Source: Thermoplasmata archaeon (lineage in GTDB: Archaea; Thermoplasmatota; Thermoplasmata; Halarchaeoplasmatales; Halarchaeoplasmataceae). From it: a DNA stretch of 18,464 bases. Under the pieces are notes generated by a model. The model saw only the letters and a list, made by a program, of their open reading frames with translations, was not told the origin of the DNA and made no database searches. Below, one piece after another: positions 1 through 6,503 of the stretch. How positions within the stretch are numbered: the first letter of the stretch is position 1; every line of letters starts with the position of its first letter. The translations under genes and the position numbers were made by a program. The stretch spans positions 1 to 18,464 of the forward strand of contig JAFDTZ010000038.1 of NCBI GenBank assembly GCA_019594305.1, written 5' to 3'.

Positions 1-3
1 AGC

Positions 4-99
4 TACGACGGCAATATGCTTCGCATATTCCCACTACTCGTGAGACGCTTTCGCCTCTCACTCGTACGACGGCAATATGCTTCGCATATTCCCACTACT
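4..99. repeat. Two copies of a 35-nt hairpin-containing repeat, period 61
   Basis: An identical 35-nt unit occurs at 4-38 and 65-99. Each copy contains a perfect 7-bp inverted repeat, AATATGC-TTC-GCATATT, at 13-29 and 74-90. The 26 nt between copies forms a second hairpin, with arms GTGAGA (40-45) and TCTCAC (56-61), and is flanked by the direct repeat ACTCGT (36-41 and 60-65). The left window edge cuts the element, so the true copy number is unknown. It reads as an intergenic tandem hairpin element. It could be the end of a longer array, but the structured 26-nt interval argues against a CRISPR spacer. Confidence 0.7.
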
Positions 100-146
100 A
101 TCCATGACAAGTATCTCTTCTTACGAAACACCTATACATACCATGT

Positions 147-164
147 CCTATGCATATTCATAGG
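147..164. repeat. Small inverted repeat downstream of the wHTH gene
   Basis: CCTATG (147-152) and CATAGG (159-164) form a perfect 6-bp stem around a 6-nt AT-rich loop. It lies about 40 nt past the stop codon of the minus-strand regulator gene. It could be part of that gene's 3' end, but no clear poly-U tract follows it, so a terminator role is unproven. The rest of 100-204 is AT-rich with no gene-like content. Confidence 0.35.
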
Positions 165-204
165 TAATGCAGTATGGCAAAATGTAAGACCTATTAAAAT
201 CTTT

Positions 205-513
205 TCAGTTTTTCATCTGCTGCTGAAGCTTCATAGACATCTCAGAAAACCGATTCAATAGTTCGTTGAGATGATCTTTGAACTGATCGTGCTTTTCCGT
301 GGTTTGTGCGCCAAAAGGAGACGGTTCGATTAAACCTTCTCTTTGAAGCATCCTCAACGAATAACGAACTTTATGTTCGGGTAATTCGGATATCTCACTA
401 AGTTTCACAATGCCTATCGGTTCTTCATTTTCTATTATTCCGAGTAAGAATATCGTCCTTTCAAGTATTTTCATTTCCTTCTTCAAGTTTTCAGTGAGGG
501 GACTTCCTATCAT
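205..513 (-). CDS. Small winged-helix transcriptional regulator
   Basis: A 102-residue predicted DNA-binding protein. Residues 17-30 form a hydrophobic first helix. Residues 33-66 read as a helix-turn-helix plus wing (PIGIVKLSEISELPEHKVRY, then LRMLQREGLIEPSPFGA), which is the pattern of archaeal winged-helix regulators. Residues 77-101 are a polar helix suited to a coiled-coil dimer contact. The start at 513 is supported by GTGAT 4 nt upstream, which matches the archaeal anti-Shine-Dalgarno, and by a box A at 555-564 that predicts a leader of about 20 nt. A palindrome lies across the predicted transcription start, which suggests autoregulation. The gene is divergent from the DUF835 membrane-protein gene, so that gene is a natural candidate target. 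The exact family and ligand are not recognised. Confidence 0.72.
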   Translation of the reverse strand: MIGSPLTENLKKEMKILERTIFLLGIIENEEPIGIVKLSEISELPEHKVRYSLRMLQREGLIEPSPFGAQTTEKHDQFKDHLNELLNRFSEMSMKLQQQMKN

Positions 514-519
514 TTTATC

Positions 520-536
520 ACATTGTAGAACAATGT
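520..536. promoter_or_regulatory. Palindrome at the wHTH transcription start, candidate operator
   Basis: ACATTG-TAGAA-CAATGT is a perfect 6-bp inverted repeat with a 5-nt spacer. It falls where transcription of the regulator gene should begin, and its arm nearer the gene overlaps the GTGAT ribosome-binding site by two bases. It could be a binding site for the dimeric winged-helix protein itself, or a 5' mRNA hairpin that masks the ribosome site. No second copy was noticed nearby. Confidence 0.45.
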
Positions 537-554
537 TAGATAATGAAAATATCT

Positions 555-564
555 AATATATAAA
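555..564 (-). promoter_or_regulatory. Box A/TATA promoter of the wHTH gene
   Basis: On the minus strand this reads TTTATATATT, a strong archaeal TATA element. Its centre lies about 47 nt before the start codon, which places transcription initiation near 535 and gives a leader of about 20 nt carrying a GTGAT ribosome-binding site. Confidence 0.6.
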
Positions 565-604
565 TGCTATCATCACTTTTCGATTGAGAAACATCCATCA
601 AACA

Positions 605-610
605 TTTATA
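605..610 (+). promoter_or_regulatory. Box A/TATA promoter of the DUF835 membrane-protein gene
   Basis: TTTATA within AACATTTATATCGG is centred about 24 nt before the ATG at 631. This predicts an essentially leaderless transcript beginning at or just after 631. The in-frame ATG at 640 is the alternative start. Confidence 0.55.
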
Positions 611-630
611 TCGGTATTGTTTACCCTACT

Positions 631-2709
631 ATGATAACTATGAATAAAGTGGCATCCAAAGTTACGGCCATAGTATTCTTATTGATAATCGTAGCACCAC
701 TTTTAACGTTAAGCAGTAACGGTGACTCGGTTGGAAACGAAGGTGGAAGGGTAACATGCTCTACCAACCTGCAACTCATCCCTCAGTCTGATTCAGTGGG
801 TGGAGGAAATATACACTGGACTGTAGAAGGTGAAGCCGCTGTAAGATTACGTGAGGCGCTCTTAGAGAGCGTTGGTAACGATGAATTATTTGATAGGGCC
901 GATGGTGACGATGTTCTCGATTACGAGGAATTGGCCTACTATCTATCAACCAATGGCATGTTGGAATCATATGTCCAAAGGGGCGGTGCGCTTCATTCTT
1001 TCAGAAGACATTCTTTCTACGGCTTCGAACCCCGAAGAGATATAGACCCAAATGATTATATCGATTACTACGGAACACCCATAACCCGTTCTTCACTTAA
1101 CACGGCTAATATCGCCGATAACACAGACGGCCTCCTGGGATTTACATCAGATTCTAGAGATTCTATAACTATCCACTTCAAAATAAGCTTCCGTGAAAAC
1201 CCCGGGCCCGGTCCCCATGAGATCAACATGGCCAACCTGGACGTCTTAAAGGGTGTCTGGGAATCTCTGGTTATACCCGTTAGAAGAGAACTTATAACCG
1301 ATGCGACACTGCCATCACAAACTAACTTTCAGATCGAACATACGGATCTCCTAGCTGATAGTAACGGAAGCTACGGAGTTATTCTTCGTAACGGGATCAG
1401 GGAGCCATCGACAAACTATTCAATATCCTCGAACGGTCAAATATCTATTAATCACGCCAGTATCAGATCGGGTGACAACATATCAGTTGTCTATGCATAT
1501 ACCTTCAGATGGGTAGGGGAGTCCAAGCTAACACACTGGACCTTCGTAGTAGGAACCCATAGTTTTTACGAACCCGAATACGATGACGGGACTCTTTATA
1601 TCATCCGTACACCCGCCGGCGAGATACTTCAATACTCAATAGAACTCGACGGCGTTAACGAACCTAATGCTAGAATAATGTGGTCGGAATTCGTCGTATT
1701 GGAAAACCCTCAGATACTTTTCCTTCTCGTATGTATTTTCGGCTATTTTACAAGACACTTCCCGAAAAAATATTTCTGGAATTATCAAGATACATACCCC
1801 ACAAAGCATCGTAAGGAAGCAGAAAAATGCAAGCCTTTGCATATCCTATCCGCCGTCGCGTTAATACTGCTATTCGTTTTTTATTTTATACCGACTATCG
1901 GAAGGTTATTCATCAGTGGATTGATCCTCATTGTTTTCGGTGTGGTAGTCACTGTACTATTCTGGATATTATCTCAGTTCATATATTCCAAAAAGAAAAA
2001 GGCGATCCCTGATGAGATATTGAATCCGCCAAAAGAAAAACCGAAGAAGAAAGTATCATCCGTAAAAAGAACTACTACAATAAGACGGGTAGGACGCCCA
2101 ACCGAGAAGAAACCGAATGTTGTTAAAACATACTGCGATTGGTGCGGGGAGTTCTTTACAATACATAAAAAAAGAAATCTACTCACAGTAAATTGTCCAT
2201 CATGCAATAAAAAACAGCAGATGCTAAAGGAAGGTTTTAACTATCTGCTTCTGGATTCCGAAGGTAAAAAATCATTCTCGCTCCTATTAGAGTTTATAAC
2301 AGAAGGACTACCCACTCTTGTGATAACCACAAAACTACCATCTAAAGTGGACGAGAGACACGGATTACAAAGGGCAAAGATTATGTGGCTCACCGATCGT
2401 ACATCCAGTACATTTGACGTACTGGATCCCAAAAGGCTGGACTTCGAGATTACCCGGGCAATCAGTAACTTCTCAAAGGAAAACGAACGAGCCGTAATCT
2501 TCCTAGAAGGTTTCGAGTACTTACTGATCGAGAACAGTTTTGAAAAGGTGTCTAAATTCATAAAAAAGACAACAGATACGTGTTCGCTCAATGCCAGCAC
2601 CTACATGATGTATGTAAATCCCAGCTCTCTGTCAAAAACCGATCTCAGTATCTTAAAGAAGGAATTCGACCATATAGAGGACCTTAGAGCTCCCGGTACA
2701 AAGAAATAG
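631..2709 (+). CDS. Receptor-like membrane protein with zinc ribbon and DUF835 domain
   Basis: A 692-residue protein of unknown function. Residues 8-26 form a signal peptide or anchor. Residues 30-355 are a predicted extracytoplasmic region containing a degenerate acidic EF-hand-like loop at 88-100 (DRADGDDVLDYEE). Hydrophobic segments lie at about 360-373, 403-421 and 425-450. The Lys/Arg-rich loop at 374-402 and the tail after 452 fit the positive-inside rule, which puts the C-terminus in the cytoplasm. That tail has a basic linker (454-497), a zinc ribbon (C502, C505, C522, C525) and a DUF835-like domain (about 535-685, with LVITTKLP, IMWLTD and VIFLEGFEYLL). DUF835 is an archaeal domain of unproven function, often found in sensor-like proteins. 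The layout suggests transmembrane sensing with a cytoplasmic output. The gene is divergent from a winged-helix regulator and ends 1 nt from the convergent UbiX gene. The start at 631 or 640 fits a leaderless transcript. Confidence 0.8.
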   Translation: MITMNKVASKVTAIVFLLIIVAPLLTLSSNGDSVGNEGGRVTCSTNLQLIPQSDSVGGGNIHWTVEGEAAVRLREALLESVGNDELFDRADGDDVLDYEELAYYLSTNGMLESYVQRGGALHSFRRHSFYGFEPRRDIDPNDYIDYYGTPITRSSLNTANIADNTDGLLGFTSDSRDSITIHFKISFRENPGPGPHEINMANLDVLKGVWESLVIPVRRELITDATLPSQTNFQIEHTDLLADSNGSYGVILRNGIREPSTNYSISSNGQISINHASIRSGDNISVVYAYTFRWVGESKLTHWTFVVGTHSFYEPEYDDGTLYIIRTPAGEILQYSIELDGVNEPNARIMWSEFVVLENPQILFLLVCIFGYFTRHFPKKYFWNYQDTYPTKHRKEAEKCKPLHILSAVALILLFVFYFIPTIGRLFISGLILIVFGVVVTVLFWILSQFIYSKKKKAIPDEILNPPKEKPKKKVSSVKRTTTIRRVGRPTEKKPNVVKTYCDWCGEFFTIHKKRNLLTVNCPSCNKKQQMLKEGFNYLLLDSEGKKSFSLLLEFITEGLPTLVITTKLPSKVDERHGLQRAKIMWLTDRTSSTFDVLDPKRLDFEITRAISNFSKENERAVIFLEGFEYLLIENSFEKVSKFIKKTTDTCSLNASTYMMYVNPSSLSKTDLSILKKEFDHIEDLRAPGTKK

Positions 2710-2710
2710 A

Positions 2711-3280
2711 TTATCGGATCACATCTTCAGTCCATCTGGTGTAAATATCATTATCGATACCTATCGAATCCAAGGTTTTACCTACTATGAAATCCACCAG
2801 TTCTTCGATATCTTTTGGTTTACCATAAAATGCAGGTGATGCCGGTAGTATGATACATCCCTCGCTTGATAATCTTGCCATGTTCTCAAGGTGTATGGTC
2901 GACAAGGGTGTTTCTCTGGGAACCATGAGCAACCCCCTTCTTTCTTTCAGCATCACACTAGCAGCCCTTGTTATCAGGTTATCCGCTGAACCCGTAGCAA
3001 TTTTTGAGAGGGTTGAAATGGAACAGGGGACGATCAACATATAATCGTAAAGTGAGCTCCCGGATGAAGGAGGGGCGCGAAGGTCGTCCGGTTCGAATGT
3101 AATATGGGCATGTTTAGAAAGTTCTTTATGGTCAATCTCCAGCTCCAATTCGATAAGTTCTTTGCCGGACTCGGATATCACTAGATCTACCGTTAAATCT
3201 TCTATCTCATTTAGTTTTTTGAGTAGTTTCACCCCGTAAATCACTCCGGACGCACCGGTTATAGCAAGTAATATCTTCAT
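2711..3280 (-). CDS. ubiX: Flavin prenyltransferase UbiX
   Basis: At 189 residues this has the normal family length. UbiX joins a dimethylallyl group to reduced FMN to make the prenylated FMN cofactor of UbiD-type decarboxylases. Visible family motifs are the N-terminal ITGASGVIYG (7-16), the central IVPCSISTLSKIATGSADNL (83-102), LKERR (111-115), PRETPLSTIH (121-130) and PASPAFYGKP (146-155). The protein is soluble and cytoplasmic. No ubiD gene is present in this window. In many archaea prenyl-FMN serves the anhydromevalonate phosphate decarboxylase of isoprenoid synthesis or aromatic decarboxylases, so either could be the partner here. The gene has its own box A at 3301-3310, 26 nt upstream, which implies a leaderless transcript separate from the ABC operon behind it. 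Its 3' end converges on the DUF835 gene with a 1-nt gap. Confidence 0.93.
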   Translation of the reverse strand: MKILLAITGASGVIYGVKLLKKLNEIEDLTVDLVISESGKELIELELEIDHKELSKHAHITFEPDDLRAPPSSGSSLYDYMLIVPCSISTLSKIATGSADNLITRAASVMLKERRGLLMVPRETPLSTIHLENMARLSSEGCIILPASPAFYGKPKDIEELVDFIVGKTLDSIGIDNDIYTRWTEDVIR

Positions 3281-3300
3281 ATCTATGCATATATTAAGGG

Positions 3301-3310
3301 GTATATAAAC
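3301..3310 (-). promoter_or_regulatory. Box A/TATA promoter of ubiX
   Basis: The minus strand reads GTTTATATAC, centred about 26 nt before the UbiX ATG. It lies in the 39-nt gap after the permease gene. The spacing implies a leaderless transcript and independent expression of ubiX. Confidence 0.6.
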
Positions 3311-3319
3311 TTATTATGG

Positions 3320-4801
3320 CTACATGTCTAACTGCATAGATTCGTACAATTGCGTAGCTCTGCTACACAGTAAAAAAGTGCTAAGAGCGGCGATGTCGGC
3401 GGAAAGTATTACGAACAATACGCCGAGTACGTGATCCGTGGTAAGGAAGAAAAAAGGTATGACTACGAATAAGGAGCTTATTATCAGGCACATCATCAGT
3501 ACTATATACATGGTCATAACGTCCGGCGCGCCGTCGACGCTATCATCGAAATTAGGGAATCGTGCGGCGGCCCAGATGCCTATACCTGATGATAAAAATA
3601 TCAAGATGACCGAAGAGATCAACACGAATAGAAGGTATGCAAAGGGATAATCCAGTAATACCATAAGAGGTGTAACTATGAATACAGGTATTATGGGGGT
3701 GAATATCAAGAGGCTTAACAGTTTACCGTAAACTACATCCTCGGACGCTACAGGCAGGGTCTTGATGGCCCACATCCTCCTCCCCTCACGGCTGAATAAC
3801 GTTAAAGACGGGATCAATATCTGAAGTGATACCGCTAGAAAAACGCTCATACCTATGAAGATGGGATAGAAATATTCCTCGAGCCCCAAACCGAGGTCCG
3901 GTTCGGGACCGAGTTGGTAGTACAACAGAACCAAACCCATGGATATAAACGCGGCGATGCCCAGTACGGCGGTGGTTTCTTTTCTTCTCCACCGCTCCAG
4001 CATCTCTTTTTCCGCGATACGGCAAAAGGGTTTTTTGGAACATCTTCTGAAGAATTTCATGGGTCTGAAAGATCGTGTGGAATAGGTCTTCGATCCGGAG
4101 ATGCTTTTTATCCATGCATCCATGAATACACTTGACGGTGACAGGTAAACTAGAAGAGATAACGTTATCAGGATCACCAGAAACAGGGAAACGAACAGAT
4201 AGTGGTGATTGCCGTGGGTTATCAACCATATCAACGATATGCTCTGAGCATAGATACCCATGGAAATATACTTCGGTATTTTTTTGTTTATGTTGGATAG
4301 TGTAGCCATGTTGAACCCTACGAGCAGTGCCGCAATAACCAGGAGGTAAAGATGCAGAAAGAAGAATCCGTCTATGTAAAGGTCGATCCTCAGTAAGTGA
4401 TAAAGGCCGGTTACCAGGGAAACAGATATCGCCAATAGTAAAAGATTATACCATAAAATCTTAAGAAAAACCATGTTGCGTATGTCGCTTACCTTCACGG
4501 GGGATGTAAAAAGGTGCTTTAAGCGGTTGTTCCTGTAGCAACCGTCCATGGTCTCGGAGGAAGCCTTCCCCATGAAAAAAAAGAAGATAACGAAGAGGAT
4601 ATCACCTCTTTCTATAAGTAAAAAATCGATCTCAAGCGTGGAAACATACTCGGCCATTATCAGTACCGTGGAGAAGCCTACCATGAGCAGTATTATGAAC
4701 CAGGCGGTCATTATGGGATGCTGAAAGACACGTTTACTTGTGGCCCGATAAGAACCCAGAACTTCCTTTGAAAACATCACTAGGCTCTTACCGTGTCCCA
4801 T
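3320..4801 (-). CDS. ABC-2-type transporter permease
   Basis: A 493-residue integral membrane protein, the channel subunit of an ABC exporter together with the ATPase encoded just upstream. About 12 hydrophobic segments fall into two halves of six. These are separated by a basic cytoplasmic stretch (about residues 228-276, rich in Arg/Lys/Cys) that ends in a coupling-helix-like AEKEMLERWRRKET. The second half contains SREGRRMWAIKTLPVASEDV, typical of ABC-2 permeases, where such a segment contacts the ATPase. The start at 4801 is chosen because GGAGGT lies 5 nt upstream (4807-4812). The longer start at 4822 has no such site. With this start the gene overlaps the end of the ATPase gene by 14 nt, which suggests translational coupling. 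The substrate cannot be told from sequence. Drug, lipid or peptide export are all possible. Confidence 0.85.
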   Translation of the reverse strand: MGHGKSLVMFSKEVLGSYRATSKRVFQHPIMTAWFIILLMVGFSTVLIMAEYVSTLEIDFLLIERGDILFVIFFFFMGKASSETMDGCYRNNRLKHLFTSPVKVSDIRNMVFLKILWYNLLLLAISVSLVTGLYHLLRIDLYIDGFFFLHLYLLVIAALLVGFNMATLSNINKKIPKYISMGIYAQSISLIWLITHGNHHYLFVSLFLVILITLSLLVYLSPSSVFMDAWIKSISGSKTYSTRSFRPMKFFRRCSKKPFCRIAEKEMLERWRRKETTAVLGIAAFISMGLVLLYYQLGPEPDLGLGLEEYFYPIFIGMSVFLAVSLQILIPSLTLFSREGRRMWAIKTLPVASEDVVYGKLLSLLIFTPIIPVFIVTPLMVLLDYPFAYLLFVLISSVILIFLSSGIGIWAAARFPNFDDSVDGAPDVMTMYIVLMMCLIISSLFVVIPFFFLTTDHVLGVLFVILSADIAALSTFLLCSRATQLYESMQLDM

Positions 4802-5507
4802 CGATAACCTCCACAAAGGCATCTTCCAGATTTTCTGTTCCGGTTATGGCAAGTAGATCATCAACCGTACCTTCGGTGATCAGTATCCCGTTATGGATGA
4901 TACCCACCATGTCCGATATGTCAGCCGCAATGGACGTTATGTGGGTTGACATGAGTACCGCCCTGCCCTCTTGTGATAGCCTTTTTAACCTGCGTTTTAT
5001 GTACCTGGTGTACCTGGGGTCGAGGCCACTCGTGGGTTCATCCAGTATGAGGTTAGGTGACCCGTGTATGATGGCGTTGGCGAACAGTATCTTCTGTTTC
5101 ATGCCCTTGGAGTATGCGGCCATCTCTATATCCAGGAAGCCCGTTATCTCCAGTTCGTGGGCCAGTTTTTCTATACTCTCGTTGAGTAAAACTTCGTCCA
5201 TATCACGGATGGTACCCATTATATCCAAAAATTCCCTGCCCGTTATCCTGTCGTACAGGTGAGGCTCTTCCGGCATATATCCAAAACGTCTTTTGTATTC
5301 CGTGTTGTCACCCACCTTTATACCGTCGATGTATGCCTCGCCGTCCGAGGCTCTCAGCAGTCCCGTGATTATCTTGATTATGGTTGATTTACCTGCGCCG
5401 TTGGAGCCCAGGAGGCAGTAGATACTACCCTCATCTACAGAGAAACTGACGTCCTTCAAGGCTTCAAAGTCGCCGTAGGTCTTTCGAAGGTTTTTGACTT
5501 CTATCAT
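4788..5507 (-). CDS. ABC transporter ATP-binding protein
   Basis: A 239-residue cytoplasmic ATPase that powers the adjacent permease. All catalytic motifs are intact: Walker A GSNGAGKST (34-42), the ABC signature in a divergent form, YSKGMKQK (132-139, with K replacing the usual second G region), Walker B LILDEPTSGLD (153-163) and the H-loop STH (187-189). The length and the ITGLLRASDGEAYIDG stretch fit the CcmA/NatA-type exporter ATPases (COG1131-like). It starts 3 nt after the NIF3 stop codon with no Shine-Dalgarno, so translation probably depends on ribosomes leaving NIF3. It overlaps the permease gene by 14 nt. The three genes read as one operon, NIF3-ATPase-permease. Confidence 0.93.
   Translation of the reverse strand: MIEVKNLRKTYGDFEALKDVSFSVDEGSIYCLLGSNGAGKSTIIKIITGLLRASDGEAYIDGIKVGDNTEYKRRFGYMPEEPHLYDRITGREFLDIMGTIRDMDEVLLNESIEKLAHELEITGFLDIEMAAYSKGMKQKILFANAIIHGSPNLILDEPTSGLDPRYTRYIKRRLKRLSQEGRAVLMSTHITSIAADISDMVGIIHNGILITEGTVDDLLAITGTENLEDAFVEVIDGTR
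4807..4812 (-). promoter_or_regulatory. Shine-Dalgarno site fixing the permease start
   Basis: The minus strand reads GGAGGT, 5 nt before the ATG at 4801 and inside the 3' end of the ATPase gene. It is the clearest Shine-Dalgarno in the window and favours 4801 over the upstream in-frame ATG at 4822. Confidence 0.7.
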
Positions 5508-5510
5508 CGT

Positions 5511-6455
5511 TTATTTGTTTCGTGAATGTCTGATGAAACCGCTGCACGATAATATTTCCACACCTTCTTTCTCGATCTCGTCCAGGAATAAATTCATCCC
5601 GAGGGAATCGCTGGCTATATGGCCCGCGATGACATAGTTCATATGATGCTTTTCCACTTCCTTGCGGTGCTCCTCGCTCAAGTGCATTCCAATGAGTGTA
5701 CCGACGCCTGCCTGAGATAGCTTTTCGTAGGATTTTTTCGAACCCTGGGTACCTCCGGTCATCTCCACTACTACCTTACCGGAGCTGCGCTCTTTGTTAC
5801 CTACGAGCACAATTGGTCCGTCACCGTTCTTTCTTCCTTCGTGATATTCCGGTATATCGTAGAGCATTTCCAGCACGTCCTCCACGGTTTCAAGTTCCTT
5901 GGATTTTATTATTTCCGTTAAATGCATGTTAACAAGGTTATCAGCCGGTGTGTGCACACAGATCATCGGTATTTCCAGAAGTTTGGCCGCATCGACACTC
6001 TGGTTTATGTTGGCCCCTTTGACCTTTCTCTCCACTTCCTTGATCCTTTTTTCCATCAATGACTCGGCTACGTTTATGGGAACACCCCATTTTTTCAAAA
6101 CATTTTCTTGTAGGTGCATAACGTCGTGTAACCCCATGATGCCTATTCCCCTGGGATGGTGTCCGATTACAAGGTCTATTTCTCCAAGTCTGTCGGCGAT
6201 GAGTATCTCACCGGGTGTGATGTCTATACCCACCAATACCTTTTTTACTTCTCTGTCCGGGTCTCCGTATAGAAGCCTTGAATCCTCGAAGGGATTATCG
6301 AGTTTCTGCTTATCGAAAACCTCTTTATCCCTACCTTCGAGTTTTCCGTATTCTTCGGATGATCTTTTCAATATCTTCTCCATACCCTTTTTACCCCTCG
6401 GGTCAGCTTCTATGCCCATCTCAACGGCTTTTTGAAAAATATCTTTTAACTTCAT
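5511..6455 (-). CDS. NIF3 family (DUF34) metal-binding protein
   Basis: A 314-residue NIF3/YbgI-like protein. The family forms toroidal oligomers with a dinuclear metal site and is often labelled GTP cyclohydrolase I type 2-like, but its true reaction is unsettled. Visible signatures are VGIDITPGEIL (75-85), the metal-binding GHHPRGIG (98-105) and VHTPADN (167-173). C-terminal signatures are TGGTQGSK (233-240), GVGTLIGMH (250-258) and AGHIASDSLGMN (277-288). The last has Asp where many bacterial members have Glu. An extended charged N-terminus (about 1-68) precedes the core and appears specific to an archaeal subgroup. It leads the operon with the ABC transporter. A possible promoter with a direct repeat lies at 6481-6499. 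No functional tie to transport is visible. Confidence 0.87.
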   Translation of the reverse strand: MKLKDIFQKAVEMGIEADPRGKKGMEKILKRSSEEYGKLEGRDKEVFDKQKLDNPFEDSRLLYGDPDREVKKVLVGIDITPGEILIADRLGEIDLVIGHHPRGIGIMGLHDVMHLQENVLKKWGVPINVAESLMEKRIKEVERKVKGANINQSVDAAKLLEIPMICVHTPADNLVNMHLTEIIKSKELETVEDVLEMLYDIPEYHEGRKNGDGPIVLVGNKERSSGKVVVEMTGGTQGSKKSYEKLSQAGVGTLIGMHLSEEHRKEVEKHHMNYVIAGHIASDSLGMNLFLDEIEKEGVEILSCSGFIRHSRNK

Positions 6456-6480
6456 GTTGGTTCGAGTGGTTTAAGAACGA

Positions 6481-6499
6481 GTTTACTAAATAGTTTACT
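6481..6499 (-). promoter_or_regulatory. Possible promoter and direct repeat before NIF3
   Basis: In the 48-nt gap after the HAD gene, GTTTACT occurs at 6481-6487 and 6493-6499 on the plus strand, with a 12-nt period. Between them the minus strand reads CTATTTAGT, a weak box A about 34 nt before the NIF3 start. This suggests that NIF3 and the ABC genes can be transcribed separately from nadA-HAD. The repeated heptamer could be an operator. Confidence 0.4.
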
Positions 6500-6503
6500 A
6501 TCA

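Noticed and set aside
4..99. CRISPR array
   Set aside because: Only two repeats are visible, the 26-nt interval is short and self-complementary, and no cas genes occur in the window.
16..261. An 81-codon plus-strand open frame
   Set aside because: It is made of the hairpin repeat and runs antisense into the regulator gene, with no promoter and no protein-like pattern.
3080..3095. GGTTCGAAT, resembling a tRNA T-loop
   Set aside because: It lies inside ubiX, and no acceptor or anticodon stem can be formed around it.
3786..4229. A 147-codon frame inside the permease gene
   Set aside because: It lies in another frame of the well-supported permease, and its composition (Arg/His/Pro-rich) is that of a shadow.
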